Source: an uncultured Collinsella sp. (GTDB taxonomy: Bacteria > Actinomycetota > Coriobacteriia > Coriobacteriales > Coriobacteriaceae). From it: a stretch of 12,558 nt of DNA. A program made the translations under genes and the position numbers. Shown here piece by piece: positions 1 through 6,361 of this stretch (positions are counted from its first letter, which is position 1; each line of letters begins with the position of its first letter). The notes beneath the pieces were generated by a model, which saw only the letters and a program-made list of their open reading frames with translations, was not told the origin of the DNA and made no database searches. The DNA lies in the NCBI GenBank assembly GCA_902494465.1, contig CABUTH010000040.1, positions 1-12,558 of the forward strand, read 5' to 3'.

Positions 1-99
1 CTTGGTCGCCGCACGGCCAAGGCGAAACGCGAGGTCGCACGAGAGGTCGGCGTTGGCGACGCCACGGACGCCGTCGGTACCGAAGATGTTCTGGGGCAT
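1..99 (-). CDS. glmM: Phosphoglucosamine mutase, N-terminal part (cut by window edge)
   Basis: GlmM interconverts glucosamine-6-phosphate and glucosamine-1-phosphate in the cytoplasm, feeding UDP-GlcNAc and peptidoglycan synthesis. Only the first 33 codons are in the window; the gene runs off the left edge. The visible protein starts [16 protein letters not shown], and the FGTDGVRG stretch near the N-terminus is the hallmark of GlmM. The start is the ATG whose complement lies at 97-99, preceded by AAGGAG (complement at 107-112) with 7 bases between, so the start is well supported. It lies downstream of rplM-rpsI, a common order in Actinobacteria, but a strong terminator at 149-192 separates it from rpsI. 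It therefore probably has its own promoter or depends on readthrough; I saw no clear promoter in 100-148. The active-site serine region is outside the window. Confidence 0.93.
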   Translation of the reverse strand, partial: MPQNIFGTDGVRGVANADLSCDLAFRLGRAATK

Positions 100-148
100 A
101 GGATTGCTCCTTCCCTAGCAGGCGATATGCAACCGCCCACCCTAGTCG

Positions 149-192
149 AAAAAGAAAAGCGGGACCCGCCGAGGAATCGGCAGGCCCCGCTT
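149..192 (-). terminator. Rho-independent terminator after rpsI
   Basis: Read on the minus strand, AAGCGGG pairs with CCCGCTT (complements at 186-192 and 157-163). An inner GC-rich stem, GCCTGCCGA with TCGGCGGGT, closes on a TTCC loop. The hairpin is followed by TTTTCTTTTT. This is a textbook intrinsic terminator 30 bases after the rpsI stop codon. A second, smaller hairpin (ATCTC with GAGAT, 202-216) sits between the stop codon and the terminator. Confidence 0.9.
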
Positions 193-222
193 GTACATTG
201 TATCTCGAAAGGAGATAAAACC

Positions 223-618
<396 letters not shown>

Positions 619-620
619 CT

Positions 621-1064
621 TTAAGCCTCCAGCTCAATCTTCGTGGGGTTCTGGGCAGCATGCGGATGCTCGGCACCAGCGTAGACCTTAAGCTTGGTCA
701 TCTGGGCACGGCCGAGGGTGGTCTTGGGCAGCATACCGCGAACGGCGCGCTCGATGACCTTCTCCGGGTGCTTCTCCATAGCCTGGCGGAAGCTCTCAGC
801 CTTGAGGCCGCCATTGTAGCCGCTGTGGCGATAATAGGTCTTCGTGTCGGCCTTGTTACCGGTAAGCTGGACCTTATCGGCGTTGATGACGACAACGAAG
901 TCGCCGCAGTCGCTGTTGGGCGTGAACTGGGGCTTGTTCTTACCGCGCAGGATCATTGCGATCTGGGTGGCAAGACGGCCCAGGACAGCACCATCGGCGT
1001 CGACGAGAACCCAGTTGCGCTGGACCTCGCCCTGCTTGGCGTAGTGAGTCGATTTCGAAATCAC
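621..1064 (-). CDS. rplM: 50S ribosomal protein L13
   Basis: Early-assembling component of the large ribosomal subunit. The 147-residue protein carries the L13 features [16 protein letters not shown] near residues 18-33, [12 protein letters not shown], and the [12 protein letters not shown] signature near residues 108-119. The start is GTG (complement at 1062-1064), not ATG. It is fixed by GGAGGA six bases upstream and by the family-typical N-terminus [10 protein letters not shown]. First gene of the rplM-rpsI operon, with a recognisable promoter at 1131-1158 and a leader of about 60 nt. The C-terminal tail after residue 125 ([13 protein letters not shown]) is normal for the family. Confidence 0.98.
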   Translation of the reverse strand: MISKSTHYAKQGEVQRNWVLVDADGAVLGRLATQIAMILRGKNKPQFTPNSDCGDFVVVINADKVQLTGNKADTKTYYRHSGYNGGLKAESFRQAMEKHPEKVIERAVRGMLPKTTLGRAQMTKLKVYAGAEHPHAAQNPTKIELEA

Positions 1065-1070
1065 TTAGAC

Positions 1071-1076
1071 TCCTCC
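1071..1076 (-). promoter_or_regulatory. Ribosome binding site of rplM (supports GTG start)
   Basis: On the minus strand this reads GGAGGA, six bases (GTCTAA) before the GTG at 1064-1062. There is no ATG in frame nearby, so this site decides in favour of the GTG start. Confidence 0.85.
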
Positions 1077-1130
1077 ATGTACAGTACGTGTTGTTACAGA
1101 GATTCACGGGGCTCTGCAAGTAACCCGTCC

Positions 1131-1158
1131 ATATTACCCCGCTCGCCGTACGAGTCAA
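1131..1158 (-). promoter_or_regulatory. Sigma70-type promoter of rplM-rpsI
   Basis: Minus strand: -35 TTGACT (complement 1153-1158), 16-base spacer, -10 TAATAT (complement 1131-1136). That is 5 of 6 consensus matches at each box. Transcription would start near 1124, giving a leader of about 60 nt. The leader contains a short possible hairpin, CAGAG pairing with CTCTG (complements 1112-1116 and 1097-1101). Whether this leader mediates ribosomal-protein feedback, as L13 leaders do in Firmicutes, cannot be told from the sequence. Confidence 0.75.
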
Positions 1159-1257
1159 CAGGTATTTTGGCTCCGACCAGAGTTTCTGCACATGTCATCC
1201 ACGAGCCGTGATTTTCCAGCTCTTTAGCTGTTGTCATTTTTTGAGGGTTCGCCGTCG

Positions 1258-2136
1258 CTAGCGCTCAACGAACTCTTGGATTTCCGCGAGCAGACGCTTT
1301 GCCTCCTGACGGCCCTGGATATACAGGTCCAAAAGCTTTGCCGGATCGTGCTCGACATGACCGACCTCGACCGGCTTTTGCGGAGCGACGACCAGCGCAC
1401 GGCCCTCGCGCTCATACTTCCACAGGTGCATGCGCTGGATGTTGTAACGGTCGTGGCGCGTCTCGATAGCCTCGAGCAGATAGGGGTAGTCGGCATAACG
1501 CGCACGCGCGGCCGGCAAAAACTCGTAGGGCTTTTTCTCATACGAACGGTCCTGCGTGACGATGACGACCGCACGGTCGAAGCCCGCCTCCTCGAGCACA
1601 TGCTCGATGGGGACCGAATCGGCAACGCCACCGTCGACGTATTTGTGCCCGTCGATCTCGACCGGAGGCGTCACCAGCGGCAACGAAGTCGAGGCGCGCA
1701 CGGCGTCGAGATCGAGCACAGCGCTTTTGACCGGCAGGTACGCGGCGGTTCCAAACAGCATGTCCGTTGCAACGGCGTACATCTCGATGGGGCTGGCGTC
1801 GAACGTCTCGTTGTCAAAGGGATCCAGGCGGTCCTGGACATCGTTGAAGATAAAGTCGTAGCCGACGATAGAGCCCGTGGCCGCAAACGACGCGGCGCCC
1901 ATGAAGCGGTTGTCGTTGCAGAAAGCCAGGTTGATGCGGTTGGCACGGCCGATCTGGTGCGACTTGTAGTTCACGCCGTTGAGGGCGCCGGCCGATACGC
2001 CATATACCGCCGGAATCTCGACGCCGGCCTCCATGAGAACGTCGAGCACGCCCGCGGTAAACTGCCCGCGAAAACTGCCACCCTCCAAGACGAGCGCGAC
2101 CTTGCCGGCGTTCTTTGCCTTATCTTCTGCAGTCAT
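1258..2136 (-). CDS. Patatin-like phospholipase / acyl hydrolase family protein
   Basis: A 292-residue patatin-fold serine hydrolase, predicted to cleave acyl esters of lipids with a Ser-Asp dyad. The oxyanion-hole loop GGSFRG is at residues 19-24, the nucleophile elbow GVSAG at 46-50 (Ser48), and the catalytic DGG at 168-170 (Asp168), so all three family signatures are intact. No signal peptide or transmembrane segment is visible, which suggests a cytoplasmic enzyme like E. coli YjjU or RssA-type proteins. The ATG is preceded by AGGAGG (complement 2142-2147) at good spacing. It stands alone: it lies upstream of rplM on the same strand but is separated from it by about 190 bp containing the rplM promoter. 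No clear terminator follows; a small hairpin at 1218-1230 lacks a U-tract in this direction. The physiological substrate is unknown. Confidence 0.9.
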   Translation of the reverse strand: MTAEDKAKNAGKVALVLEGGSFRGQFTAGVLDVLMEAGVEIPAVYGVSAGALNGVNYKSHQIGRANRINLAFCNDNRFMGAASFAATGSIVGYDFIFNDVQDRLDPFDNETFDASPIEMYAVATDMLFGTAAYLPVKSAVLDLDAVRASTSLPLVTPPVEIDGHKYVDGGVADSVPIEHVLEEAGFDRAVVIVTQDRSYEKKPYEFLPAARARYADYPYLLEAIETRHDRYNIQRMHLWKYEREGRALVVAPQKPVEVGHVEHDPAKLLDLYIQGRQEAKRLLAEIQEFVER

Positions 2137-2221
2137 ATTGACCTCCTGCGATTACGTTTTGGCTTTCTTCTACCCAGTTTTGGGATGGAGGGCGCAGGTT
2201 TTTCGAGGCGGCAGGTGAAGC

Positions 2222-2492
2222 GGAAAGTGTGTCCCGTTCTCAGAGCAAATTCCGGGTCTCATTTTCCGCTGAGCCCACCATCAGGAAAATGAATCCCATT
2301 CCGAGCTTAGATTCCGGGATGCGCTTTCCGCTTGAGCTGCCATTGGGAAAGCATGTCCCACTCTACGGCGGGATTCCGGGTCGCAGTTTCCGCTTGAGGC
2401 GCCATCCGGAAACTACGTCCCAGTCTGAGCGCGGATTCCGGGACACGCTTTCCGCCTGGGCCGCCATTGGGAAAGCGCGTCCCGGTCTGCGT
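2222..2492. repeat. Tandem array of 62-bp hairpin-forming units (about 4.4 copies)
   Basis: Units begin with GGAAA at 2222, 2284, 2346, 2408 and 2470, an exact 62-bp period; the last copy is partial. Each junction forms a 14-bp stem: left arms at 2254-2267, 2316-2329, 2378-2391 and 2440-2453, right arms at 2284-2297, 2346-2359, 2408-2421 and 2470-2483. All have a 16-nt loop resembling GCTTGAGCTGCCATTG. Arms follow GGG-N6-TTTCC and its complement. Stem positions 8-9 read AT, GC, AG, GC in the four left arms, and the right arms change to match. 62 is not a multiple of 3, so this is not a coding repeat. The function is unknown. It lies between the patatin gene and ssrA. Confidence 0.88.
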
Positions 2493-2500
2493 TGCCAAGG

Positions 2501-2545
2501 CGTTTTCTTTACGCTCGCGCCCTGCATAGAGTTCGATTCTCCGCG
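2501..2545 (+). repeat. 45-bp direct repeat, copy 1 (contains a tmRNA T-arm-like sequence)
   Basis: This stretch matches 2712-2756 at 43 of 45 positions, starting CGTTTTCTTTACG. Its last 17 bases, GAGTTCGATTCTCCGCG (2529-2545), are identical to the T-arm region of the tmRNA encoded on the opposite strand at 2823-2839. Confidence 0.85.
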
Positions 2546-2711
2546 GGTAGAGATGACGTTGGCGCGGGGGCATTGTCGGCTGTCATCCGATCGACATCGC
2601 ATCTGTTTTGGGCTGAGGCATTACGCGGAGAATCCGCGTATTTACTTCGCAAATACGCACCGGCTTCGGCCGCCTACCGGCGTCCTCGCCCGCGGGCTAA
2701 AAACGCTTACG
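2546..2711. other. Gene-free, highly structured segment between the direct repeats
   Basis: No credible gene. It contains several short perfect inverted repeats: TACGCGG with CCGCGTA (2622-2640), GCGTATTT with AAATACGC (2636-2658), a CGGC-TTCG-GCCG tetraloop hairpin (2661-2672), the palindrome GCCCGCGGGC (2688-2697), and AAAACGC-TTAC-GCGTTTT (2700-2717). The last could act as a weak terminator in either direction. The first two share GCGTA and cannot form together. Confidence 0.6.
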
Positions 2712-2756
2712 CGTTTTCTTTACGCCCGCGCCCTGCACAGAGTTCGATTCTCCGCG
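2712..2756 (+). repeat. 45-bp direct repeat, copy 2 (contains a tmRNA T-arm-like sequence)
   Basis: Second copy of the repeat at 2501-2545, with two mismatches and start points 211 bp apart. The T-arm-like 17-mer is at 2740-2756. With 2823-2839 in ssrA it forms a 17-bp inverted repeat that flanks the ssrA terminator. Confidence 0.85.
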
Positions 2757-2767
2757 GTACGGACTAG

Positions 2768-2805
2768 AAATAAAAAGACAGGCAGATACGAATATCTACC
2801 TGTCT
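2768..2805 (-). terminator. Rho-independent terminator of ssrA
   Basis: Read on the minus strand, a 13-bp stem AGACAGGTAGATA / TATCTGCCTGTCT (complements 2793-2805 and 2776-2788, one G-T pair) closes on a TTCG tetraloop. It is followed by TTTTATTTC. It starts 9 bases after the CCA end of the tmRNA. Confidence 0.92.
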
Positions 2806-2813
2806 GTTGCTTA

Positions 2814-3177
2814 TGGTGGAGGCGCGGAGAATCGAACTCCGGTCCACGAAAGCCCCCTGATTGGCATCTCCAAGCTCAGTCGCTGGTTTAGTCTCGGACG
2901 CTTTGCGCGCAGCGACACGCTCGCGGCGTCCTAACCGGTTCGGTCTTAGCCTGCGCCATACCGATTACGTGCGCAGGAGCATTCCCCTAAAATGACGTCG
3001 CGCCGGTGTCGGGGAAATCACCGGGTTGACGCGCCGCTATAAACTAAGCAGCGAGAGCCATAGGCTCAAAAGAAGAGTTGTTGTCAATTCAATTTGACGG
3101 TACCCCTGTTTAACGAGGCGAGGAGACCTCGGCTTGCTTCCTCTCTCAGAGCTATCGTGTCGAAACCAGTCGCCCCC
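2814..3177 (-). ncRNA. ssrA: Transfer-messenger RNA (tmRNA)
   Basis: tmRNA rescues stalled ribosomes and adds a proteolysis tag. The RNA begins GGGGGCGACTGGTTTCGACA and ends in CGCCTCCACCA, with CCA encoded. The 5' GGGGGCG pairs with 3' CGCCUCC over seven positions (one G-U), forming the alanine-type acceptor stem. The T-arm GGAGTTCGATTCTCC is intact. At about 364 nt it is a normal one-piece tmRNA, not the permuted two-piece form. An internal tag reading frame ends in ALAA-stop (3044-3085). A TTCG-loop terminator follows. The promoter is uncertain; an extended -10 (TGGTAAGAT, complement about 3273-3281) would give a 5' leader of about 90 nt that RNase P would remove. Confidence 0.97.
3044..3085 (-). 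other. tmRNA tag-peptide reading frame
   Basis: Within ssrA, read on the minus strand from the probable resume codon GAC (complement 3083-3085) to TAG (complement 3044-3046), the frame gives DNNSSFEPMALAA. With the alanine carried by the tmRNA the tag would be ADNNSSFEPMALAA, whose C-terminal ALAA is the usual ClpXP degron. An in-frame TGA two codons upstream makes an earlier start of the tag impossible. The exact resume codon is inferred. Confidence 0.8.
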
Positions 3178-3272
3178 GAATGTCGGGAAGTCTGGATGGC
3201 ATTGGGCACGCGCACCCAACACCCGTCGACTTTTCAAGGAACGTGCAGGGCGAGCCCCGCTTGTGGAGTGTT

Positions 3273-3278
3273 ATCTTA
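3273..3278 (-). promoter_or_regulatory. Candidate extended -10 element for ssrA
   Basis: Minus strand TAAGAT preceded by TGG, an extended -10 pattern. The -35 region (CTGTCC) is poor. It lies about 100 bp before the mature tmRNA 5' end. The rest of the 3178-3413 gap holds nothing else convincing except the divergent promoter at 3350-3377. Confidence 0.35.
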
Positions 3279-3349
3279 CCACGTTCTGAAAGCGGACAGC
3301 TGTTCTATGCACGAGCTGTGAAGACCCCAATGTGCGCCGCACTTCGCAC

Positions 3350-3377
3350 TTTTGTTACCGATCGCGTCACGTATATT
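3350..3377 (+). promoter_or_regulatory. Candidate promoter of the 144-residue protein gene
   Basis: TTTTGT, 16-base spacer, TATATT (3372-3377). The -10 is good (5 of 6) and the -35 is weak. Transcription would start near 3384, about 30 bases before the ATG. Confidence 0.4.
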
Positions 3378-3413
3378 TTCGCCAAGCAAAATTGACCCGT
3401 CGAAAGGACCGTT

Positions 3414-3848
3414 ATGGATACCAAACAGCAACTCGTCAATGCCCTCGCAGGCCTGGGTTCAACCATTACCGAAGCTATGGATGTCATCGAAGGCTTTGTC
3501 CCCTGTGGACATCCCGCCCTCACGGTATCGAACGCACTCGTCGCGCTGGACGCTGACGATGATGCAGCTCTCGCCCAGCAGCTTGAGACCGTCGAGGGCT
3601 TTATCGACCACGTGAGTGAGAACCGCGGCGTGGCCGCCTACCACGGCATCGAGGTCGAGCTCGCGGGTCCCAAAGCCGATCTGCTCGCAGCAATCCGCGA
3701 GGTAGGCGCCCTTATGCAGACCGCAGGCGTCAAGAACACCCAGGTCAACGAGTGGGTCTACCGCAGTCTGGCAGCACTCGCCAGCTCCGACGAAAAGGCA
3801 GCCGAGCAGCTCGCAGAAAGTCCCGCCATCAAAGCTGCATTTGCCTAA
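3414..3848 (+). CDS. Uncharacterised 144-residue protein
   Basis: I do not recognise the family. The protein is acidic, alanine-rich and looks almost wholly helical, with no signal peptide and no transmembrane segment. Short landmarks are FVPCGHPALTVSNAL (residues about 28-42), the acidic run LDADDDAA, and a helical C-terminus with SDEKAAEQLAESPAIKAAF. The single cysteine (PCGHP) does not form a recognisable metal or redox motif. Coding status is supported by AAAGGA seven bases before the ATG, a candidate promoter, base composition like its neighbours, and an end that fits tightly against the terminator of the convergent ATPase operon: its TAA overlaps the A-tract of that terminator. It diverges from ssrA. 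No function can be assigned; a cytoplasmic soluble protein is likely. Confidence 0.8.
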   Translation: MDTKQQLVNALAGLGSTITEAMDVIEGFVPCGHPALTVSNALVALDADDDAALAQQLETVEGFIDHVSENRGVAAYHGIEVELAGPKADLLAAIREVGALMQTAGVKNTQVNEWVYRSLAALASSDEKAAEQLAESPAIKAAFA

Positions 3849-3893
3849 AAAGGCCTGCACCCTGGCGGCTGCGGTGCCGCCCGAATGCAGGCC
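3847..3893 (-). terminator. Terminator of the metal-ATPase operon, overlapping the convergent stop codon
   Basis: GGCCTGCA (3852-3859) pairs with TGCAGGCC (3886-3893), with an inner GGCGG/CCGCC stem. On the minus strand the hairpin is followed by TTTTT. On the plus strand it follows the 144-residue gene but lacks a clear U-tract, so it mainly serves the ATPase operon. The T-tract shares bases with the plus-strand TAA at 3846-3848. Confidence 0.85.
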
Positions 3894-3912
3894 ATATACT
3901 CAATCGAAAACG

Positions 3913-5988
3913 CTAGCGCAGGTAAGCCTTTGCGTTGCCCAGGCTGTAGGCGATCGTTGAGCCGTTGTGCAGCAGCGACGACGTCTGCGGGGCGATCTTG
4001 CCGGTAATACCCAATGCCAGCAGCGCCGAGTTGGTGAGCATGACCTTGGCATACGAACTCGTCAGACGATCAATGAGGCCCTGGCTCATGCGGCGCAGGC
4101 GCACGATCGCGGCAAGGTCCGTATCGGTCAGGATGATATCGGCGACCTCCTTTGCGATGTCGCTTCCGCCACCCATGGCCAGCCCCACATCGGCCAAACC
4201 GAGCGCCGGCGAATCGTTGACGCCGTCGCCCACCATGGCAACGTGGCGCCCCTCGCTCTTAATGCGCTCTACATACGCGTACTTGTCCTCGGGCAGGAGC
4301 TCGGCCTTAAACTCATCGACGCCCGCCTCGCGAGCAATGCGCTCGGCCGTGCGTTCCGAGTCGCCCGTGAGCATGACCACGTGCTTAACGCCCAACGCAT
4401 GCAGGTCGGCGATGGCCTCACGGACCCCGGGCTTGAGCGGATCCTCGATGCCGAGCACGCCCACAACGATGCCGTCGACCGCCAGATACAGCGGCGACAG
4501 GCCCTGCATCTGGGACTCGATTTGCTCCTTGATGTCGGACTCGAGCTGCGCGCCCTCGTCCTCAAATACAAAGTGCGCGGAACCGATGATGGCGCGACGC
4601 CCTTCAATGGACGAAGCGATGCCGTGCGCCACAATATACTCGACCGCAGCGTGACGCTCGCGGTGCTCGAGCCCGCGCTCGCGGGCGGCGTTGACCACCG
4701 CGCGCGCCACCGGATGCGGGAAATGCTCCTCCAGACAGGCAGAAAGGCGCAGAACCTCGTCCTCGCTCCAGCCATCGGTGGTGAGCACGCAGGCAAGACG
4801 CGGCTGCGCCTCGGTAAGCGTGCCGGTCTTATCAAACACAATGGTGTCGGCCTTGGCAAACGACTCAAAGTACTTCGCGCCCTTGACCATGACGCCCATC
4901 TTGGCAGCATCGCTCATGGCAGTCATGACGGCGACGGAACCCGTGAGCTTGAGTGCGCACGAGTAGTCGACCATCAGCGCCGCTGAGGTCTTGATGAGGC
5001 TGCGGGTGGTAAGAGCGACAAGACCTGCAAGCAAGAAGTTCCACGGGACGATCTTGTTGGCAAGGTCCTCCATATGCGACTGGCCCTCGGACTTGAGCGA
5101 GTCGGCCGTCTGCACGAGCGAGACGATTGAGCGCAGTTTGGTTTGCGCCGTATTGGCGCGCACGCGCACCAAGATGCCGCCGTCTTCCACGACGGTACCG
5201 GCGAACACGTCGTCGCCCACGCTGCGCTCGACGGCCAGCGGCTCGCCGGTCAGGGTCGCCTGGTTGACCATAGCGCTCCCCTGCTCGACAACACCGTCGA
5301 TGCAAATGGACATGCCAGTGCGCACGGCGACCAGATCGCCGGGCTCAAGCTCGGTGGCGGCAACGCTCACCTCGGTGTCACCGACCACTTTTTGCGCCTT
5401 ATCGGGCACGTCGAGCAGCGAGTTGATGAGCTCGTTTTCGCTCATGGCGCGGGTGTAGTCCTCGAGCAGCTCGCCCACGTTAAGCAGGAACATCGTCTGG
5501 CCCGCGGTGTCGAAATCACGTTTGACGAACGAAATGCCGATAGCCGAAGCGTCGAGCACGGGAACGGTCAGGCGCGGCTGCGCGAGCTCACGGAGGGCGG
5601 CGCGCAAAAAGGTCATGTAACCGGCCACGATAAACACCGCACGTAGGGGCGTGGGCAAAAACCAGCGGCGCGCGTAGTGGGCGCCGATAAGTGTGGCAAG
5701 ATCCATAACGAGTTTGTGCCTGCGCGGCTCGAGTTGCATCACGTAACCCGACTTGGCATCGGCGATAGCTTGAGCATCGAGTGCACCCAGGGCATCGAGC
5801 ACGGCCGTGCGACGCTGCTCGTCATATTCGAGCGCCATCTGGCCAATACGGCCGTAGACACACACCTTGTGCACGCCGTCGATGTCGCCGCTGAGCTTAA
5901 GAAGTGCATCGAGATCGCTCTCTGGCACAGGACCCGCCAATTGAAGACGGGTCCTGCCGGGGATCTCGCTAATAATCGAGAATCTCAT
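3913..5988 (-). CDS. Heavy-metal P1B-type ATPase, CtpC-like
   Basis: A 691-residue membrane pump that would move a transition-metal cation across the cytoplasmic membrane using ATP. Motifs in order: N-terminal IPGRTRL segment (residues 9-15) in an HMA-like domain lacking a CxxC, actuator TGE (247-249), membrane metal-site motif DYSCAL (341-346), phosphorylation site DKTGT (386-390, Asp386), HP pair (425-426), TGD (541-543), hinge GDGVND (587-592), and the last membrane helix with HNGSTIA (674-680). The membrane motif reads SCA instead of CPC, SPC or TPC. The lack of a cysteine-pair domain and of CPC argues against a Cu(I) pump; export of Mn or Zn, as for mycobacterial CtpC, is an inference. 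The ATG follows the small membrane-protein gene by 17 bases with only a weak AGG ribosome site, so translational coupling is likely. Confidence 0.92.
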   Translation of the reverse strand: MRFSIISEIPGRTRLQLAGPVPESDLDALLKLSGDIDGVHKVCVYGRIGQMALEYDEQRRTAVLDALGALDAQAIADAKSGYVMQLEPRRHKLVMDLATLIGAHYARRWFLPTPLRAVFIVAGYMTFLRAALRELAQPRLTVPVLDASAIGISFVKRDFDTAGQTMFLLNVGELLEDYTRAMSENELINSLLDVPDKAQKVVGDTEVSVAATELEPGDLVAVRTGMSICIDGVVEQGSAMVNQATLTGEPLAVERSVGDDVFAGTVVEDGGILVRVRANTAQTKLRSIVSLVQTADSLKSEGQSHMEDLANKIVPWNFLLAGLVALTTRSLIKTSAALMVDYSCALKLTGSVAVMTAMSDAAKMGVMVKGAKYFESFAKADTIVFDKTGTLTEAQPRLACVLTTDGWSEDEVLRLSACLEEHFPHPVARAVVNAARERGLEHRERHAAVEYIVAHGIASSIEGRRAIIGSAHFVFEDEGAQLESDIKEQIESQMQGLSPLYLAVDGIVVGVLGIEDPLKPGVREAIADLHALGVKHVVMLTGDSERTAERIAREAGVDEFKAELLPEDKYAYVERIKSEGRHVAMVGDGVNDSPALGLADVGLAMGGGSDIAKEVADIILTDTDLAAIVRLRRMSQGLIDRLTSSYAKVMLTNSALLALGITGKIAPQTSSLLHNGSTIAYSLGNAKAYLR

Positions 5989-6005
5989 AGTTTGTGCCTG
6001 GAGTG

Positions 6006-6251
6006 CTACTCGGTTGCCTTGTCCGCAGCGGCCTCGCTCTGGGTGATGTAGGCAGCCTCGGCAACCATATCATCGACCTCGGCCTTGGCCTGCTCGACCA
6101 TGTCCTGGTAGCCGTTCTTGACGCGCATGCCGCACGCAATGCCCTGCACGCAGGCGTTCTTTACCGGAGCGCTGGTGAGCAGCTTGATGCCGGCCGTACC
6201 AAGCAGAAAACCGCCACCGACAAGCAGGGTGTTAAACGTCGACTTCTTCAT
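6006..6251 (-). CDS. Small glycine-rich membrane protein, PacL/DUF1490-like partner of the metal ATPase
   Basis: An 81-residue protein. Residues 9-26 form a short hydrophobic, glycine-rich segment (LLVGGGFLLGTAGIKLL), followed by APVKNACVQGIACGMRVKNG and an acidic helical stretch EQAKAEVDDMVAEA. This order matches the small DUF1490 proteins such as mycobacterial PacL1, which form membrane patches with CtpC-type ATPases, and the DUF6110-type proteins beside such pumps in Firmicutes. The family link is from pattern memory, not a search. The Asp/His metal-binding tail of PacL1 is missing: the protein ends QSEAAADKATE. The ATG (complement 6249-6251) was chosen over a longer frame because GGGAG lies seven bases upstream and the protein begins with a natural N-terminus. 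It is the first gene of the ATPase operon. Confidence 0.82.
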   Translation of the reverse strand: MKKSTFNTLLVGGGFLLGTAGIKLLTSAPVKNACVQGIACGMRVKNGYQDMVEQAKAEVDDMVAEAAYITQSEAAADKATE

Positions 6252-6267
6252 GTTGCTTCTCCCTTTT

Positions 6268-6299
6268 GCCGCACAAGCGCGGCATGGTGCCTTAGCACC
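6268..6299 (-). promoter_or_regulatory. Two tandem hairpins in the 5' leader of the metal-ATPase operon
   Basis: On the transcript, GGTGC-TAAG-GCACC (complement 6286-6299) is followed two bases later by GCCGC-GCUUGU-GCGGC (complement 6268-6283). The ribosome binding site GGGAG (complement 6259-6263) comes four bases after the second stem. The second stem could modulate access to the ribosome site; there is no direct evidence of regulation. Confidence 0.45.
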
Positions 6300-6335
6300 C
6301 GAGTTCATTAGTTTGCTCGAGCACGCTTTTGAGAC

Positions 6336-6361
6336 TAGTTTAGTATAACTATTGGGGTCAA
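6336..6361 (-). promoter_or_regulatory. Candidate promoter/operator of the metal-ATPase operon
   Basis: The 16-bp dyad TAGTT-N6-AACTA (6336-6351) overlaps a minus-strand -10 like sequence TATACT (complement 6342-6347). A TTGACC lies at the complement of 6356-6361, but it is too close to serve as -35 for that -10. The AT-rich dyad in an otherwise GC-rich region, upstream of a metal pump, is a plausible operator for a metal-sensing repressor; no regulator gene lies in the window. The remaining intergenic sequence up to 6469 holds a short direct repeat AATCCGC (about 6432 and 6450) and nothing else I can name. Confidence 0.4.

Noticed and set aside
1218..1230. Small hairpin CAGCT/AGCTG as terminator of the patatin gene
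   Set aside because: The stem is only 5 bp and no U-tract follows in the minus direction; T-rich sequence lies on the plus side where no gene ends.
2222..2492. Possible CRISPR array
   Set aside because: The units have no identical repeat alternating with unique spacers. The whole 62-bp unit drifts, and stem complementarity is the conserved feature; no cas genes are present.
2307..2573. 88-codon minus-strand open frame over the 62-bp array
   Set aside because: The repeat period is not a multiple of 3, so the frame changes from unit to unit; the stem pairing explains the sequence better than coding.
2740..2756. 3' end of a tRNA gene
   Set aside because: Only the T-arm-like 17-mer is present. 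The 5' side of the T-stem pairs poorly and there is no acceptor stem, anticodon arm or CCA.
2492..2767. 91-codon plus-strand open frame between the direct repeats
   Set aside because: Its two ends are different-frame readings of the same 45-bp repeat, and the middle is inverted repeats. There is no ribosome site or recognisable protein.
2229..2891. 220-codon plus-strand open frame across the repeats and into ssrA
   Set aside because: It runs through the 62-bp repeats in shifting phase, then through the direct repeat, and ends antisense to the tmRNA. It has no family-like protein sequence and no ribosome site.
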